From: Globisporangium splendens
Lineage: Eukaryota; Oomycota; Peronosporomycetes; Pythiales; Pythiaceae
DNA: 64,000 nucleotides
Assembly (NCBI GenBank): GCA_006386115.1
Contig: VFIW01000074.1
Location: forward strand, 142,201-206,200
Reading direction: 5' to 3'
Positions 10,679 through 20,327 of this stretch are shown piece after piece; the first letter of the stretch is position 1, and each line of letters begins with the position of its first letter. The position numbers and the translations under genes were made by a program. Below the pieces are notes generated by a model. That model worked only from the letters and a program-made list of their open reading frames with translations, did not search any database and was not told the origin of the DNA.

Positions 10679-12311
10679 GATGACGGGGTTGGTTCCTCTG
10701 ATACACGCGCCATCATGTTATCAGGCAATTGATGCACTGAAGAAAGCCAGCAAAATGATGACTGACTCTTTGGAAATATGCGGGCATACAAACTCCAATA
10801 TATTTCCGAGCCACAGTCGATAATATAGAAGCGATCACGAAATAAAACAATTGGGCTGTTTTTTGTGCGGAAAACAGGAGTTGACTTGAAGTTTGTATGC
10901 TGGGAGGAGGGGATATGTAAAACAAAAAAAGAGCACGCTCGGGAAAGCTTTTACGGAAGATCTCTCAAGCAGCGAATAAAAGGTGTCGAGATGCGGTTTT
11001 TCACATTGGAAACGTAGGCGCATGCTGTTGTGGGAGAAGCGACCAGGTGGCAGGTGGCGAACCGGGTTTCTTTTCGCTACGCGGCCGCAGCGGTAGATAA
11101 TACACGCAGTCGGGCATTCCGCGAAGCTGCCGCGCATGTTCCCCATTCAGGCGCATGCGCTGTGTTAGTGTGGATAATCGTAAGAAATTTGGAGCATGCA
11201 AGAAGCACTGAGAAGGCTTGTTGCTGTCGTTGATATGACAGTCCCGCGTTGCGTAATGCAAAACACGCTGCTGCTTGTACTCTGAGATGGGGAATTAACG
11301 GCAGCAGGGCGGAAAGGAAATCCGGCATCGTACAGTTTGCAGCGTTGGACGAACGCCGCAGTAAGCGCTCGGCTGCTACTGCTGTCCTGAACGGTACCGC
11401 TCTTGGCGTTCATGTCCGCCCTCTTGTCTGCTATGCGAAGAAGCGCAAGAGAGACGGGTCTGTAGAGAGCAGCCACGCGGATCCAGAGCACCAGACCAAA
11501 TGGGAGAACGAAGCGACCTTCAACCGCTCACGATCATGGCTTCACTCTGCGAGTAAGCGTCTGCTTGTTGCTCTGTATCCATGGATAGGCAGACGCTGCT
11601 TGGGGCAGTCCTCTCAATGCAATGCTCATGTAGAGTGCGTGTGCTCCTGGCGCAATGGGTTGACGCTGTATTACAGGCTGCTGAATGCAGCATGTATGCA
11701 TCAAGTCCTCGTCTCCTGCACGCAATGGGTGCGGTCATGGATCAGATGGACCCAAACTGCTATGTGGGGTAGCTGGATGGATATGCAAAGTTGTCTGCTG
11801 CTGGCAGCTTTGCTTGCAGAGCTTTCTTCCCACAGCACTCGCTGCCAGTGAACGTTGTGGCATCCATTGTTCAGCGTAAAGGTCCTCTCGGCAGTGCATA
11901 AAGCAAAAATGAGGATTAGCCCAACTGCTGTACATGTACGTTTAACTGGACGCATGCCTGGACAAAGTGCCTCTTGTAGGCAGCTTGCATGGAGCTTTCT
12001 CTCCAACGCAATTGTGGCAACTTGAGACTCCCAACTTGTGCACAGAAGCAAAAAACAAAAACAAAAACAAAAACAAAAAAGCATATTCGGTCACCGGTTT
12101 CCAGAGAGTTGAAACTGTTTGGACAAACCGTATACATCAAATCGGTCAGTCAAAATGTGGATGAAAGGGGACGTATATGAAATCGACCCCTTCCGCTTTT
12201 GTCGCACATCTGCTCCCATCACGAACCCCATCGTCGATTCCACACAATCACTCTTCTTCCCCCTCTTCACTTCCATAATACATAGACGCAGCACAAGAGA
12301 ACCAAGAGTTG
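10679..12311. other. Intergenic, no gene recognised
   Basis: About 1.6 kb between the unrecognised minus-strand gene and AIF2-like copy A. Several overlapping frames of up to 200 codons exist (for example 11249-11851 plus), but they carry no domain, have many Cys/Arg from frame shadows, and are not credible genes. An AAAAAC hexamer array lies at 12050-12080. Confidence 0.5.
12050..12080. repeat. (AAAAAC)n hexamer microsatellite
   Basis: About five units of AAAAAC in tandem, 230 bp upstream of the AIF2-like copy A start codon. Seen directly. It could influence promoter spacing, but nothing in the sequence proves a role. Confidence 0.85.
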
Positions 12312-13493
12312 ATGGTGCGGATCGTGATCATCGGCGCGGGACCCGCAGGCATCAACTGCGCGCAGACGCTGGCCAAGCAGCTCACGCCCGCGGACGCCGT
12401 GGAGGTCGTGGTGCTGGAGAAGAGCAAGTTCTTTTACCACGCGGTGGGCACGCCACGCGCGTACACGGACGCCTCGTTTTCGCCCAAGCTGTTCATCCCG
12501 TACGACCACGCGATTCCTGCGAGTGCGGCGTCCTTCGTCAAGATCGTACGCGCGGTCGCTACTGGTGTCACTGTGGCTCCAAACACGGTTTCCTATCAGA
12601 GAATCAACGACGACGACCAAGAAGAAGGCGACGCTCAGAGCATCGAATACGATTACCTGATCATCGCGACGGGAAGCACGTACACCGTGCCCATCAAGCA
12701 GGACCCGCATTCGCTGAAGCGCGCCGACACGGAACTCAAGCTGCAAGAGGTGCGCGAGCACATCGCCAGAGCCGACAGCATCCTGATTGTTGGTGGTGGC
12801 GCCGTGGGCTGTGAGGTCGCGGGTGACATCGCAGCCAAGTACCCGGACAAGAGCGTGACGATCCTGGAAGCGCGCGACAAGCTGATCGCGAGCAACGACC
12901 TGCGCAACAAGTTCTACAGCTACCTGAACCACTCGCTCGCAAAGCTGAAGATCAAGGTGATTTTGGGTGAGCGTCTCGAAGAGCGCCTCACGGGCAACGT
13001 GTTCGAGAAGCGCACGCTCACGACCGACAAGGGTACGAAGATCGAGTCGGACATCCAGTTGCTGTGCGGCGGCTTCCACCCGGTGGCCGACCTTATTGAG
13101 CGTCTTGATGCCTCGCTCGTGACGGACCGAGGTTTGATCAAGGTGAACGACCAGTTGCAGCTGGAGGGTTCGGCGTACCAGCACATTTATGCTTTGGGTG
13201 ACGCCACGAACCACGCGACTCCGAAGCTGGCGTACTGGGCAGGTCAACAGGGCACGTTCCTAGCCACAGAGCTGCTGGCTGTGGTGCGCGGCAATCAGAG
13301 CATGGTGACGAAGCCGTTCCCGAAGGTGGAGGTGGAGGCTCTGCTGCTGCCGCTGGGTCCGTGCGGTGGTGTGTCGCAATTGCCAGTGTGGGGCGGCATG
13401 GTTGTTGGCGACACGATGACGTGGCTCGTGAAATCACGTGATTTCTTTGCTGGAAAGACGTGGGCGAGTCTCGGCGCCAAGATGCCGAATTGA
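12312..13493 (+). CDS. AIF2/FSP1-like FAD-dependent NAD(P)H oxidoreductase, copy A
   Basis: 393 residues, the usual length for AIFM2/FSP1-type enzymes, which use NAD(P)H and FAD to reduce quinones. Motifs: N-terminal FAD dinucleotide fold IVIIGAGPAGINCAQTLAK (residues 4-22), YDYLIIATGSTYTVP (about 113-127), NAD(P)H fold ILIVGGGAVGCEVAGDIAAK (about 157-176), and the C-terminal FAD motif HIYALGDATNHATPKLAY (about 294-311). The start is ATG 12312, preceded by a TTG. No signal peptide or membrane segment is obvious. It is single exon. It is the most diverged of the six copies in the window and converges on copy B, with about 350 bp between their stops. Codon use is GC-rich and like the other copies. 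Confidence 0.9.
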   Translation: MVRIVIIGAGPAGINCAQTLAKQLTPADAVEVVVLEKSKFFYHAVGTPRAYTDASFSPKLFIPYDHAIPASAASFVKIVRAVATGVTVAPNTVSYQRINDDDQEEGDAQSIEYDYLIIATGSTYTVPIKQDPHSLKRADTELKLQEVREHIARADSILIVGGGAVGCEVAGDIAAKYPDKSVTILEARDKLIASNDLRNKFYSYLNHSLAKLKIKVILGERLEERLTGNVFEKRTLTTDKGTKIESDIQLLCGGFHPVADLIERLDASLVTDRGLIKVNDQLQLEGSAYQHIYALGDATNHATPKLAYWAGQQGTFLATELLAVVRGNQSMVTKPFPKVEVEALLLPLGPCGGVSQLPVWGGMVVGDTMTWLVKSRDFFAGKTWASLGAKMPN

Positions 13494-13840
13494 ACTCACA
13501 GCAATGCGCAGACAGATATTGGAGAACCGGTGAATACTGAAGTTGACGATCACAAAACGGCAACAGCACGTGGCTAATATGACTGCTACATGGTTACTTC
13601 TGTTCTCGTGAGGCGTTTTCGGCCGCTCATCTGACCAGTATCGCGCTTAGTTTGATGATCCGTAGACTTATCAATCCAGAGAGCAAGCAAAGCACTAAAG
13701 TTAACAATGGATCAGACTGGCAGGCACGAAGATTCACAAAAGTAATCTTCATTGCTAACTTGTCCTACCATAAAATGTGAAAGTGCCTGTGGGCTTGCCT
13801 CAGTAGGTTCAAATGTCGATTATACATGGTGTGTGTCCTT

Positions 13841-15031
13841 CTAGTTGTTGGCTGGCATCGTGAGCCCCAAGGTGCTCCACATCTTGCCGGCAAAGTAATC
13901 CTTCGACTTGAGCGTGCGCGTGAGAAAGTCGCCAAAGACCAGACCGCCCCACACGGGGAGCTGGCTCACACCTCCGTTCGGCCCTAGTGGCAAGATCATC
14001 GCCTCGGTTTCCACTTTCGGGAAGGCGTTCGTGAAATCCTTTTGCTTCTTGCGCAGCACGGCCACAAACTCCTTCGCGAGGAATTGTGCTTGCTGTGAGG
14101 CGATGAAGGCCAGTTTCGGCGACGGGTGGTTGCTTGCGTCGCCCACTGCGAACACGTGGCCGTAGCGCTGACTCGCGACCTGGAAGCGGTCGTTCACCTT
14201 GATGAATCCTCGCTGATCCACGAGCGAGGCATCCATCTCTTGCACCAGCTCGGCCACAGGACTGAAGCCGCCACACAGAAGCTGGATGTCCGACTCGATG
14301 TGCGTCCCCTTGTCGGTCACAAGAGTCTGGCGCTGGAAGCTGTTGCCAGCCAAACGAGTCGGCAACCGTTCGCCCAGAATCACGTTCACGTTGAGCTTCG
14401 CGAGCGACGCGTTCAGTTTGTCGTAAAACTTATCGCGCAGGTTGCTTCCAGCGACGAGCTTGTCGGCTGCGTCCAGGATCGTCACGCTCTTGCCTGGGTA
14501 CTTGGACGCGATGTCGCCCGCGACTTCGCAGCCCACCGATCCGCCGCCGACGATAAGGATTCGCTGGGCCTTCTCGATCTGCTGGCGCACCTCCTGCAAC
14601 TTGTACTCGGTATCCGCGCGCGAGTTCAGGTTACCGTCTTGCCTGATTGGCACAGTGTAGCTGCTTCCCGTCGCAATGACCAAGTAGTCGTACGAGAGGG
14701 TCGTGTCGCTGCCCACCACTTCTTCGTCATTGGCTCCGATCTTGCGGTACGTCACTGCTTTCGAGTCGCCGAGGATTCGAGTGACGACGGCGTGCACGAT
14801 CTTGACGTACCCGGACGCTTCCTTGGGGATCGCGTTGTCGTAGGGGATGAACAGGTTCTTGGTGAAGCTCTCATCCACGTACGCTCGCGGCGTGGCGATG
14901 GTGTAGTAGTAGTACTTGCTCTTCTCGAGCACGATGACTTCGGTGTTGTCGGACGACTTGAGGTCTTTGGCGAGTGTTTGCGCGAGCGTGATGCCGGCGG
15001 GTCCTGCTCCGATGATGACAATGCGAGGCAT
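13841..15031 (-). CDS. AIF2/FSP1-like FAD-dependent NAD(P)H oxidoreductase, copy B
   Basis: 396 residues, single exon, ATG at 15031. Motifs: IVIIGAGPAGITLAQTLAKD (FAD), YDYLVIATGSSYTVP, ILIVGGGSVGCEVAGDIASK (NAD(P)H), and HVFAVGDASNHPSPKLAF (C-terminal FAD motif). Its predicted protein equals copy C (31653-32843) except for the last two residues (NN here, SK there). DNA identity with copy C runs from about 15126 (95 bp upstream of ATG) to two codons before the stop and then ceases abruptly. Upstream (15180-15440) the DNA is only loosely similar to the region upstream of copy C (33010-33340), with shared CCAAT-type boxes (TGATTGGCCACAATC here). Confidence 0.9.
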   Translation of the reverse strand: MPRIVIIGAGPAGITLAQTLAKDLKSSDNTEVIVLEKSKYYYYTIATPRAYVDESFTKNLFIPYDNAIPKEASGYVKIVHAVVTRILGDSKAVTYRKIGANDEEVVGSDTTLSYDYLVIATGSSYTVPIRQDGNLNSRADTEYKLQEVRQQIEKAQRILIVGGGSVGCEVAGDIASKYPGKSVTILDAADKLVAGSNLRDKFYDKLNASLAKLNVNVILGERLPTRLAGNSFQRQTLVTDKGTHIESDIQLLCGGFSPVAELVQEMDASLVDQRGFIKVNDRFQVASQRYGHVFAVGDASNHPSPKLAFIASQQAQFLAKEFVAVLRKKQKDFTNAFPKVETEAMILPLGPNGGVSQLPVWGGLVFGDFLTRTLKSKDYFAGKMWSTLGLTMPANN

Positions 15032-15454
15032 GTTGAGTTGAGGTTAGCGAGTGAGTGGGGGACGAGCTGTAGTGGGGGAAGGTAGCGCTAGGAGCTGGTG
15101 AATTGGATAATGAGAACACGGTCTGGGAGTATTATCATCAGAGGCAGCTTCCTCCTGGATCTCTCTAATAGCGCTCCTGGATGCAATTGTTTCTCCCAGA
15201 ACAAGTCTAACTGAGCCGTAAACTTCAGTCAATCGTGCTGATTGCTGCCCATGAGGAGATGGGCGTTAATTGGCTGAAATCTCAGTTCATCCTGTGGATA
15301 GACATCTGATTGGCCACAATCGGCTCAGTTTTGGAAGATTTCGTTGCAGATGTGCTGCTCAAAAATGGCTGCCAAAAAGAGCATCATCACTGAAAAATGG
15401 CGGCGTTTACGGCCAGGGTGATGGACACAAGTGTAGGTTGAAGCGATCTTGACC
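15032..15454 (-). promoter_or_regulatory. Upstream region of AIF2-like copy B
   Basis: Minus-strand upstream region with an initiator-like TCATTATCCAATTC about 70-80 bp before the ATG and inverted CCAAT boxes (TTAATTGGCTG near 15269, TGATTGGCCACAAT near 15309). A diverged counterpart lies upstream of copy C (about 33010-33340), sharing the motif AGTGCATCATCACTGAAAAATGG (in this copy with AG in place of TG at its second position) and the CCAAT region. Truncated by the LINE that begins near 15455. Confidence 0.45.
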
Positions 15455-16388
15455 ACGTCGAATGTCCATGGCTGGTACACGAACGGACGCCACCAAACAG
15501 CATCCAGAAGACAATTGACCGAGCAAGAACACGAAGGTTGCACAGCAAGTTGTATCAAGGTCTCGGAGGACTCATAGACAAGCTCAACGAAGTCGCGAAA
15601 ACTGACCAGTGGTACAGTCATGTGCAGTATCGGCTACCAGCAGATCTATGGAAACAACGAGGATGTCTTACGCTGCATCAGATGTGGACGACATACCGGA
15701 TCTCTACGATGCAGCTCAACCTGTTTCATCCGGGAAGGATCGAGTCTTCGGCGTGCCCAAGCAATGCCGGATGTGGGGAGACAAAAGAAACTATCTCACA
15801 CATAATCTGGAGTTGCAAGCGAGCACAAGCCGCGTGGACGGTCTTCCTCGGGCGATGGATGGGTCGAGCATTGACGTAGCAAGCACTCAACCTCTTCCTG
15901 CCTCATATTGCCAGTCGCACAGCCCCGCCACGGCAACAATCTTTGCTCCGGGAATTGGAAAAGCACTTCGGGTTCATTACTCCGGAACACTCTGTAGCAC
16001 TACAGAAACTCTGGTTTATCGTCACATCAAGCATCCCAGTACTGCTGTGGAGAACGAGAGTGGAAATAGTGCATAAACGGCAGCATCTCACTATCGAAGA
16101 AAGTACTCAGCGTGTGTGGACAGCGAGTGTGGACAGCGTGTGTGATGCAAGTGCGGGCTGTGGCTCATCGGATGAGAACGCTCAAAGGAGAAAAGATCAA
16201 TGCAACGTGCCTGAGTCAACTGCTCAGCGTACTGGAGAGACAAGACTTGTCGCGCCAACTGGAAGCATGGGCGACGGCGCGATTGTATTTCGATGGAGGT
16301 GCACGCGTCAACCCAGGTCCAGGAGGCAGCGGATGGGCACTCATCTTCCTGAATGAACGCACCAATCGATGGGAACTCAAAGCGTGCG
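15455..16388 (+). mobile_element. 5'-truncated LINE, copy 1, part before the gypsy insertion
   Basis: Sense strand plus. It matches the 3' part of the full LINE at 43241-52.5 kb: the end of the RT ORF (KTIDRARTRRLHSKLYQGLG), the zinc-knuckle-like CPSNAGCGETKETISHIIWSC (about 15750-15815), an in-frame TAG (after GRWMGRALT, stop at 15877-15879), then RNase H up to LYFDGGARVNPGPGGSGWAL and RWELKAC. It carries a 13-bp tandem duplication (around 16110-16135) that breaks the frame before RNase H; the same duplication is in copies 2 and 4 but not in the full copy. The first base of LINE homology is near 15455 but cannot be set exactly. The element is interrupted at 16388 by the outer gypsy element and resumes at 30489. 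Confidence 0.85.
16384..16388. repeat. Target-site duplication GTGCG (left) of outer gypsy element
   Basis: GTGCG before the left LTR is repeated at 30484-30488 after the right LTR. Removing one copy with the element restores the LINE codons for LKACGYAYMG exactly as in the intact LINE. Confidence 0.95.
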
Positions 16389-16877
16389 TGTCATGAGCTG
16401 AGGTGGCTGGCATGCCTTCCAACCAATGACTGCATGCCAGCGCACCTTCGCAACTGTCTTGCACCCATGCTTCCAGAAATAGAAGCAGGTGCTGGACACA
16501 GCTTCCATGTTCTCAGACGTATCTGGGAACACAGGATACGGGTGCTGGGCACAACTTCCATGTTCTCAGATATTCCTGGATACATGGAAGCACACTTGCA
16601 TTCAAGCAATAGTAAAAAGAATATAAAAAGAGTGCATATATGAATATCAAGCTAAAAAGAAGAGAAGAAGAGAAAAGAGAAGAAACAGGGAAAGACGTAG
16701 GCCGTAGGACACAAAAAGAAACAAGAGGGGCTCCATGAGAGCACATGCATATCGTAGGAATTCACATGTCGATAAACCATTTATAATTCAACCTACCGTC
16801 TTCCCCACAAGTGTCTCTATCCAACAACCGTCCGAACCTCTACAGAAGAACCACCATCGAAGCCCCGAAACGTCACA
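16389..16877 (+). repeat. Left LTR of outer gypsy element
   Basis: 489 bp, starting TGTCATGAG and ending CGTCACA. It contains a TATA-like ATATAAAA at 16621-16628. By eye it is identical to the right LTR at 29995-30483, which suggests recent insertion or recent conversion. Confidence 0.95.
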
Positions 16878-16879
16878 TT

Positions 16880-16888
16880 TGGTAGCAC
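16880..16888 (+). other. Primer-binding site of outer gypsy element
   Basis: TGGTAGCAC, two bases after the LTR, complementary to a tRNA ending GTGCTACCA. The inner element has the same nine bases at the same two-base distance. The tRNA species was not identified. Confidence 0.7.
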
Positions 16889-17132
16889 TTGTTCGGGGGA
16901 AGAAGCGTGAGTACCAAGTTGTGATTTGTGAACCGCTGAGCGTCGACGAGTGTAGCGGACTGGCATAGTCTCACTGAACTTTCGGTGAGCTGCCAGCGTG
17001 AACTCAGGCTATAAGTTCCTTTCTTTTGTAACAGTTTCTGTTATCGTGACGTTGTATCTAACGATACGTTATTCGTTACGTGCAGGAATAAATCTGTTAC
17101 AAGATTGAAAGGACATTGCCAGCTTATCCTGA

Positions 17133-17534
17133 ATGCCAAGAAAGAAGACTCAGCCAACTCCAACTCTGCGTGGCTCCTTACGCACCGTCGCCGTGAGCAA
17201 GCCAGAGGAGGCCGACAAAGCAAGGCAAGACCTGTTCAATACCATCAAGAAAGCGCAACGGATCGCTGTGGTGCTCGACAAGCATCTTCAGTCGTCGGTA
17301 CGACCAATTGAAAAGCGTAACCTCGGTCAGTTATTGTACCAAGCGTCGCAAGACCTTGTCCGCATCGAGGACAACATCGACATTCGTTTCAGTCGCATCC
17401 TCAGACGCCTCGAAGTGAAAGCCAAGCCTCCAGCGCCATCAAGAGAAGCCGTGAGTGCGGATTCAACTCCAGCTGGTACCAAGTCGACCCCGATTATCGT
17501 AAAACGCTACACCCCGTCGAAAGTGCACCAGTAA
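17133..17534 (+). CDS. Small basic ORF upstream of gag in outer gypsy element
   Basis: 133 residues from ATG 17133: MPRKKTQPTPTLRGSLRTVA, then a helical stretch EEADKARQDLFNTIKKAQRI and a Pro/Lys-rich end. It lies between PBS and gag and is in frame with neither. No family was recognised. The well-formed amphipathic helices suggest a real small protein, perhaps an accessory or leader protein of the element; the alternative is a chance frame. Confidence 0.45.
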   Translation: MPRKKTQPTPTLRGSLRTVAVSKPEEADKARQDLFNTIKKAQRIAVVLDKHLQSSVRPIEKRNLGQLLYQASQDLVRIEDNIDIRFSRILRRLEVKAKPPAPSREAVSADSTPAGTKSTPIIVKRYTPSKVHQ

Positions 17535-17620
17535 GATCAGCCGAGAACTGTGGTAACTGCGTTAAATACGATTCTTTAAGTTGATTGCCTCTCAAAGTTA
17601 GTACCGTCCGAAACTATAAA

Positions 17621-19598
17621 ATGGGAGAGCCGTCAAGTGCGCAGCTGCTTCAGAGCATGTTGCACCTTATGGACCAGCAGACAAAGCTGATGGAAGCAAT
17701 GAAGCAGTCCCGAGACCTGGCCGAGATCAAGTTAGAGGGTGTAAAACTACCGGTTTATGGAGGTACAATGAACGAGTCTTTTCAATTGTACAAGGAGCAA
17801 GTGGAGCAGTACTTCTTCGCAAGAGGAATTGATTGGAAGAGTGAAACGCTGACGCAGCGGATTCTGGCCGTGTTGGGCGGAACCTTGAGGCAAGGAGCTG
17901 CTCAATGGTTCATCGTCATGAAGAGCGAAATTAAGAAGATTGATGAGTTTTTTGAGAAGCTTGAGGAAGAATTCGTGCCCGCGGACTTGTAAGAGCGACT
18001 ACGAGATCAACTGAACGAGTTAAAGCAGAGACAGTGCCGTGATATCATGGAGTATGTCAGCAGACACCGAGAATTAATGACTCAAGTGCGGGACATGAGC
18101 GAGCTAGACAAAGTGATGTATTTCCTGCGTGGTCTGACTACAAGAACGAAAGAAGAAGTCTTGTATCGTCGATGCAAGACGCTAACCGAAGCAATCACAG
18201 TAGCATTGGATTACGAGAGATCACACCAGCGCTATCCTTCGGAAATTTCAAGACATCAGGGGCCGACCCAACCACGCTATCGCTCCTTCAACAATCGTCA
18301 GCAACGACCGTACGACGGGCCAGTGCCTATGGAGATCGATAATGTTCAGCTGCCATCACGAGAACAATGCCGACGCCAAAACTTGTGCTTCAAGTGCGGG
18401 AAAGCTGGTCACCGCTCCTCACAATGTCGACGTGATACGCGCATTTCTCAGGTTGCAAGAAGACACCCTCCTCCGTATAATCAGCCAGAAAGATATCAAG
18501 AAAGGCCGAATATAAACATGGTTCTCGGTGAGGAAATTGACGAAGACGAAGGGATGGTGTTAGACCGAGTAACTGTAAATGCGGTTGAACTTCAGGAAGA
18601 CTCGGAAGAATCGCAAAAAGAGAATTTTTGGCCGGCTGTGGAAGTACATAATTCGGATTTGAAGCAACCTGATCGGTTGTTTATTGTTGAAGCCGTGATC
18701 GACAAAAAGGTTGTGAAGATTCTGCTCGACACTGGAGCTACTTCGAACCTCATTAAGCCAGGAATTGCGAGTAAAGTGTTGTGTTCACGCCGGATCCAAG
18801 CTCAACGTTTTGATGGGACTGTGACACCATTTAAAACCGTGAAGGAAGTCGAAGCAACAGTGAAGTTGCGTGAGACAACATTTCCCGCAATGAAATTCGT
18901 GGAGTGGAACTTACCCGATGGCCATGACGTGATATTTGGCAAGCCGTGGTTTTCGCGCTACAACCCGAGAATTGATTGGCGTTCCCGTACATTGGCATTC
19001 CCAGACCAAACTTGTTTGGATTACATTGATGGGTCAACGTTCTCTCGTCGAATGAACTCAGGCGCATTTGCCGAAATCTATCGCATGAAAATGAGTTCGG
19101 TGAATGTGGACAAATCAACAATTCCAGATATCTTGAAGCCTGTCCTTCTTGAAGAATTTGCGGATATTTTCCCAGACAAACTTCCAGACGGTTTACCACC
19201 GTCTCGCTCTGTGAATTTTGAATTGCAAATGAAACCAAATGCGGTACCGAGCGCCAGGGCACCATTTCGTCTCTCAAGAGTGGAACAAGAAGCCTTGCAG
19301 CAATTTGTTGAAGAAAACTTGCGGAAAGGCTGGATCGAAGTCTCAAACTCTCCATGGGTTTCGAACATTTTTGGAATTCCGAAGAAAGATCCAGTGACAG
19401 GGTCATTTCCACGTCGCGCAGAGTGGCTGCGCAGTGGAAACTCGAAGATCCCTATTCGATGGGTAATCGATTATCGCTATGTGAACAGTTCGACAGTGGT
19501 GGCGAAAATTCCATTGCCGTTGATTGAAGAACTTTTCGACCAAATGGTGGGCTGCAAGGTATACACGTTGCTTGACCTAGCACAAGGGTACCATCAGA
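17621..19598 (+). CDS. Outer gypsy gag-protease-RT polyprotein, 5' part, with in-frame TAA
   Basis: One frame from ATG 17621. Gag capsid-like region: KLPVYGGTMNESFQLYKEQV, then WFIVMKSEIKKIDEFFEKLE. A TAA at 17990-17992 interrupts it after EEFVPADL, yet the same frame continues without break (ERLRDQLNELKQRQ). Next come zinc knuckle CFKCGKAGHRSSQC (about 18389-18430), protease VKILLDTGATSNLI (about 18712-18755), and the start of RT (WVIDYRYVNSSTV, then LLDLAQGYHQ). Gag and pol share one frame, so no frameshift is needed. The stop sits inside gag, not at the gag-pol border, and is probably an inactivating mutation. The frame is cut at 19598 by the inner element and resumes at 27256 with no loss. 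Confidence 0.9.
19594..19598. repeat. Target-site duplication TCAGA (left) of inner gypsy element
   Basis: TCAGA before the inner LTR recurs at 27251-27255. Deleting the inner element and one copy restores YHQMVVESKSRPYTAF of the outer RT in frame. Confidence 0.95.
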
Positions 19599-20251
19599 TG
19601 TAATGGGGCGCTGTTCCAAACAGTCCCCAAAACACGGCACACACGCTTGTGCGACTTGAGGAAGCGATCTCCCGACTTGGAGGGAGAGAAGACGACTTGA
19701 GTACTTGAGGGTAAAATTGCAACTGAATTAAAATGCTTATGGTTCCTGTCGCTACTTGTAAATGAACCCCAAGGGATCCTAGAGGTTTTATAACTAAAAC
19801 CTAAACATGCACAATAAAACCTATGAATCTGATATATAAAACCTTGGGTACACTGAGGTTGAACCCACGAGATCTTCGAGAAACTTGAACTTGAAGTCCC
19901 GTGGAAAATTCCCTGCAAAGTGATTGGCTACAGCCACTCACTTTAGGTGGCAGAGACACGTTGATCTCATCACCTGTGCAGTTTCCCAAGTAGGAACCAT
20001 CACTCAGTACTTGATTAGTACATGGATGTCATCACTCTGTACTGATTAGTACATGTGAACAACATTCTGCACTGATCAGCACAGAGAGCGCTCGTGACGT
20101 CATGGGATGACGTCACATGTGCATGTGGGGACTGTCGTACTGTAATCCCTTTGTTAATTGTCTCTCCACAATGCACACTGAAGGTGGTGTGTGGCACACT
20201 AATCTGGGAACAGATCCACCTTCATGTAATGGCTAGGTATAGCCCATTACA
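19599..20251 (-). repeat. 3' LTR of inner gypsy element (left in window)
   Basis: 653 bp. Compared by eye with the partner at 26599-27250, it has about 20 differences: scattered substitutions, a TT indel near the start, and a dense cluster in the last 80 bp. It contains two perfect CRE palindromes TGACGTCA at 20095-20102 and 20108-20115. Confidence 0.9.
20095..20115. promoter_or_regulatory. Paired CRE/bZIP sites in inner LTR
   Basis: Two perfect TGACGTCA palindromes with start positions 13 bp apart, also present in the other LTR at 27093-27113. Just beside them are further short inverted repeats (GTACTGATTAGTAC). TGACGTCA is the established binding site of ATF/CREB-type bZIP factors. The use of these sites by host bZIPs is inference. 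Confidence 0.6.
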
Positions 20252-20264
20252 TCATCCCCTCCTT
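20252..20264 (-). other. Polypurine tract of inner gypsy element
   Basis: On minus the purine-rich AAGGAGGGGATGA directly precedes the 3' LTR, the expected position for second-strand priming. Confidence 0.7.
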
Positions 20265-20327
20265 AAAGTCACAAGTACCTTGCGTACTTTTGCAGACCTT
20301 TCGGAGCAGTTCACTTTCCATTCGGCA

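Noticed and set aside
11249..11851. 200-codon plus ORF upstream of AIF2-like copy A
   Set aside because: No domain, rich in Cys, Trp and Arg typical of chance frames, and several overlapping frames of similar length.
12001..12311. CRISPR-like or direct-repeat array
   Set aside because: Only an AAAAAC hexamer run is present; the genome is eukaryotic and no spaced repeats exist in the window.
12267..13247. 326-codon minus-strand ORF
   Set aside because: Antisense shadow of AIF2-like copy A.
14126..15085. 319-codon plus-strand ORF
   Set aside because: Exact antisense shadow of AIF2-like copy B, caused by GC-rich third positions; the same shadow appears over copy C (31938-32897), and 230-codon minus shadows lie over D, E and F.
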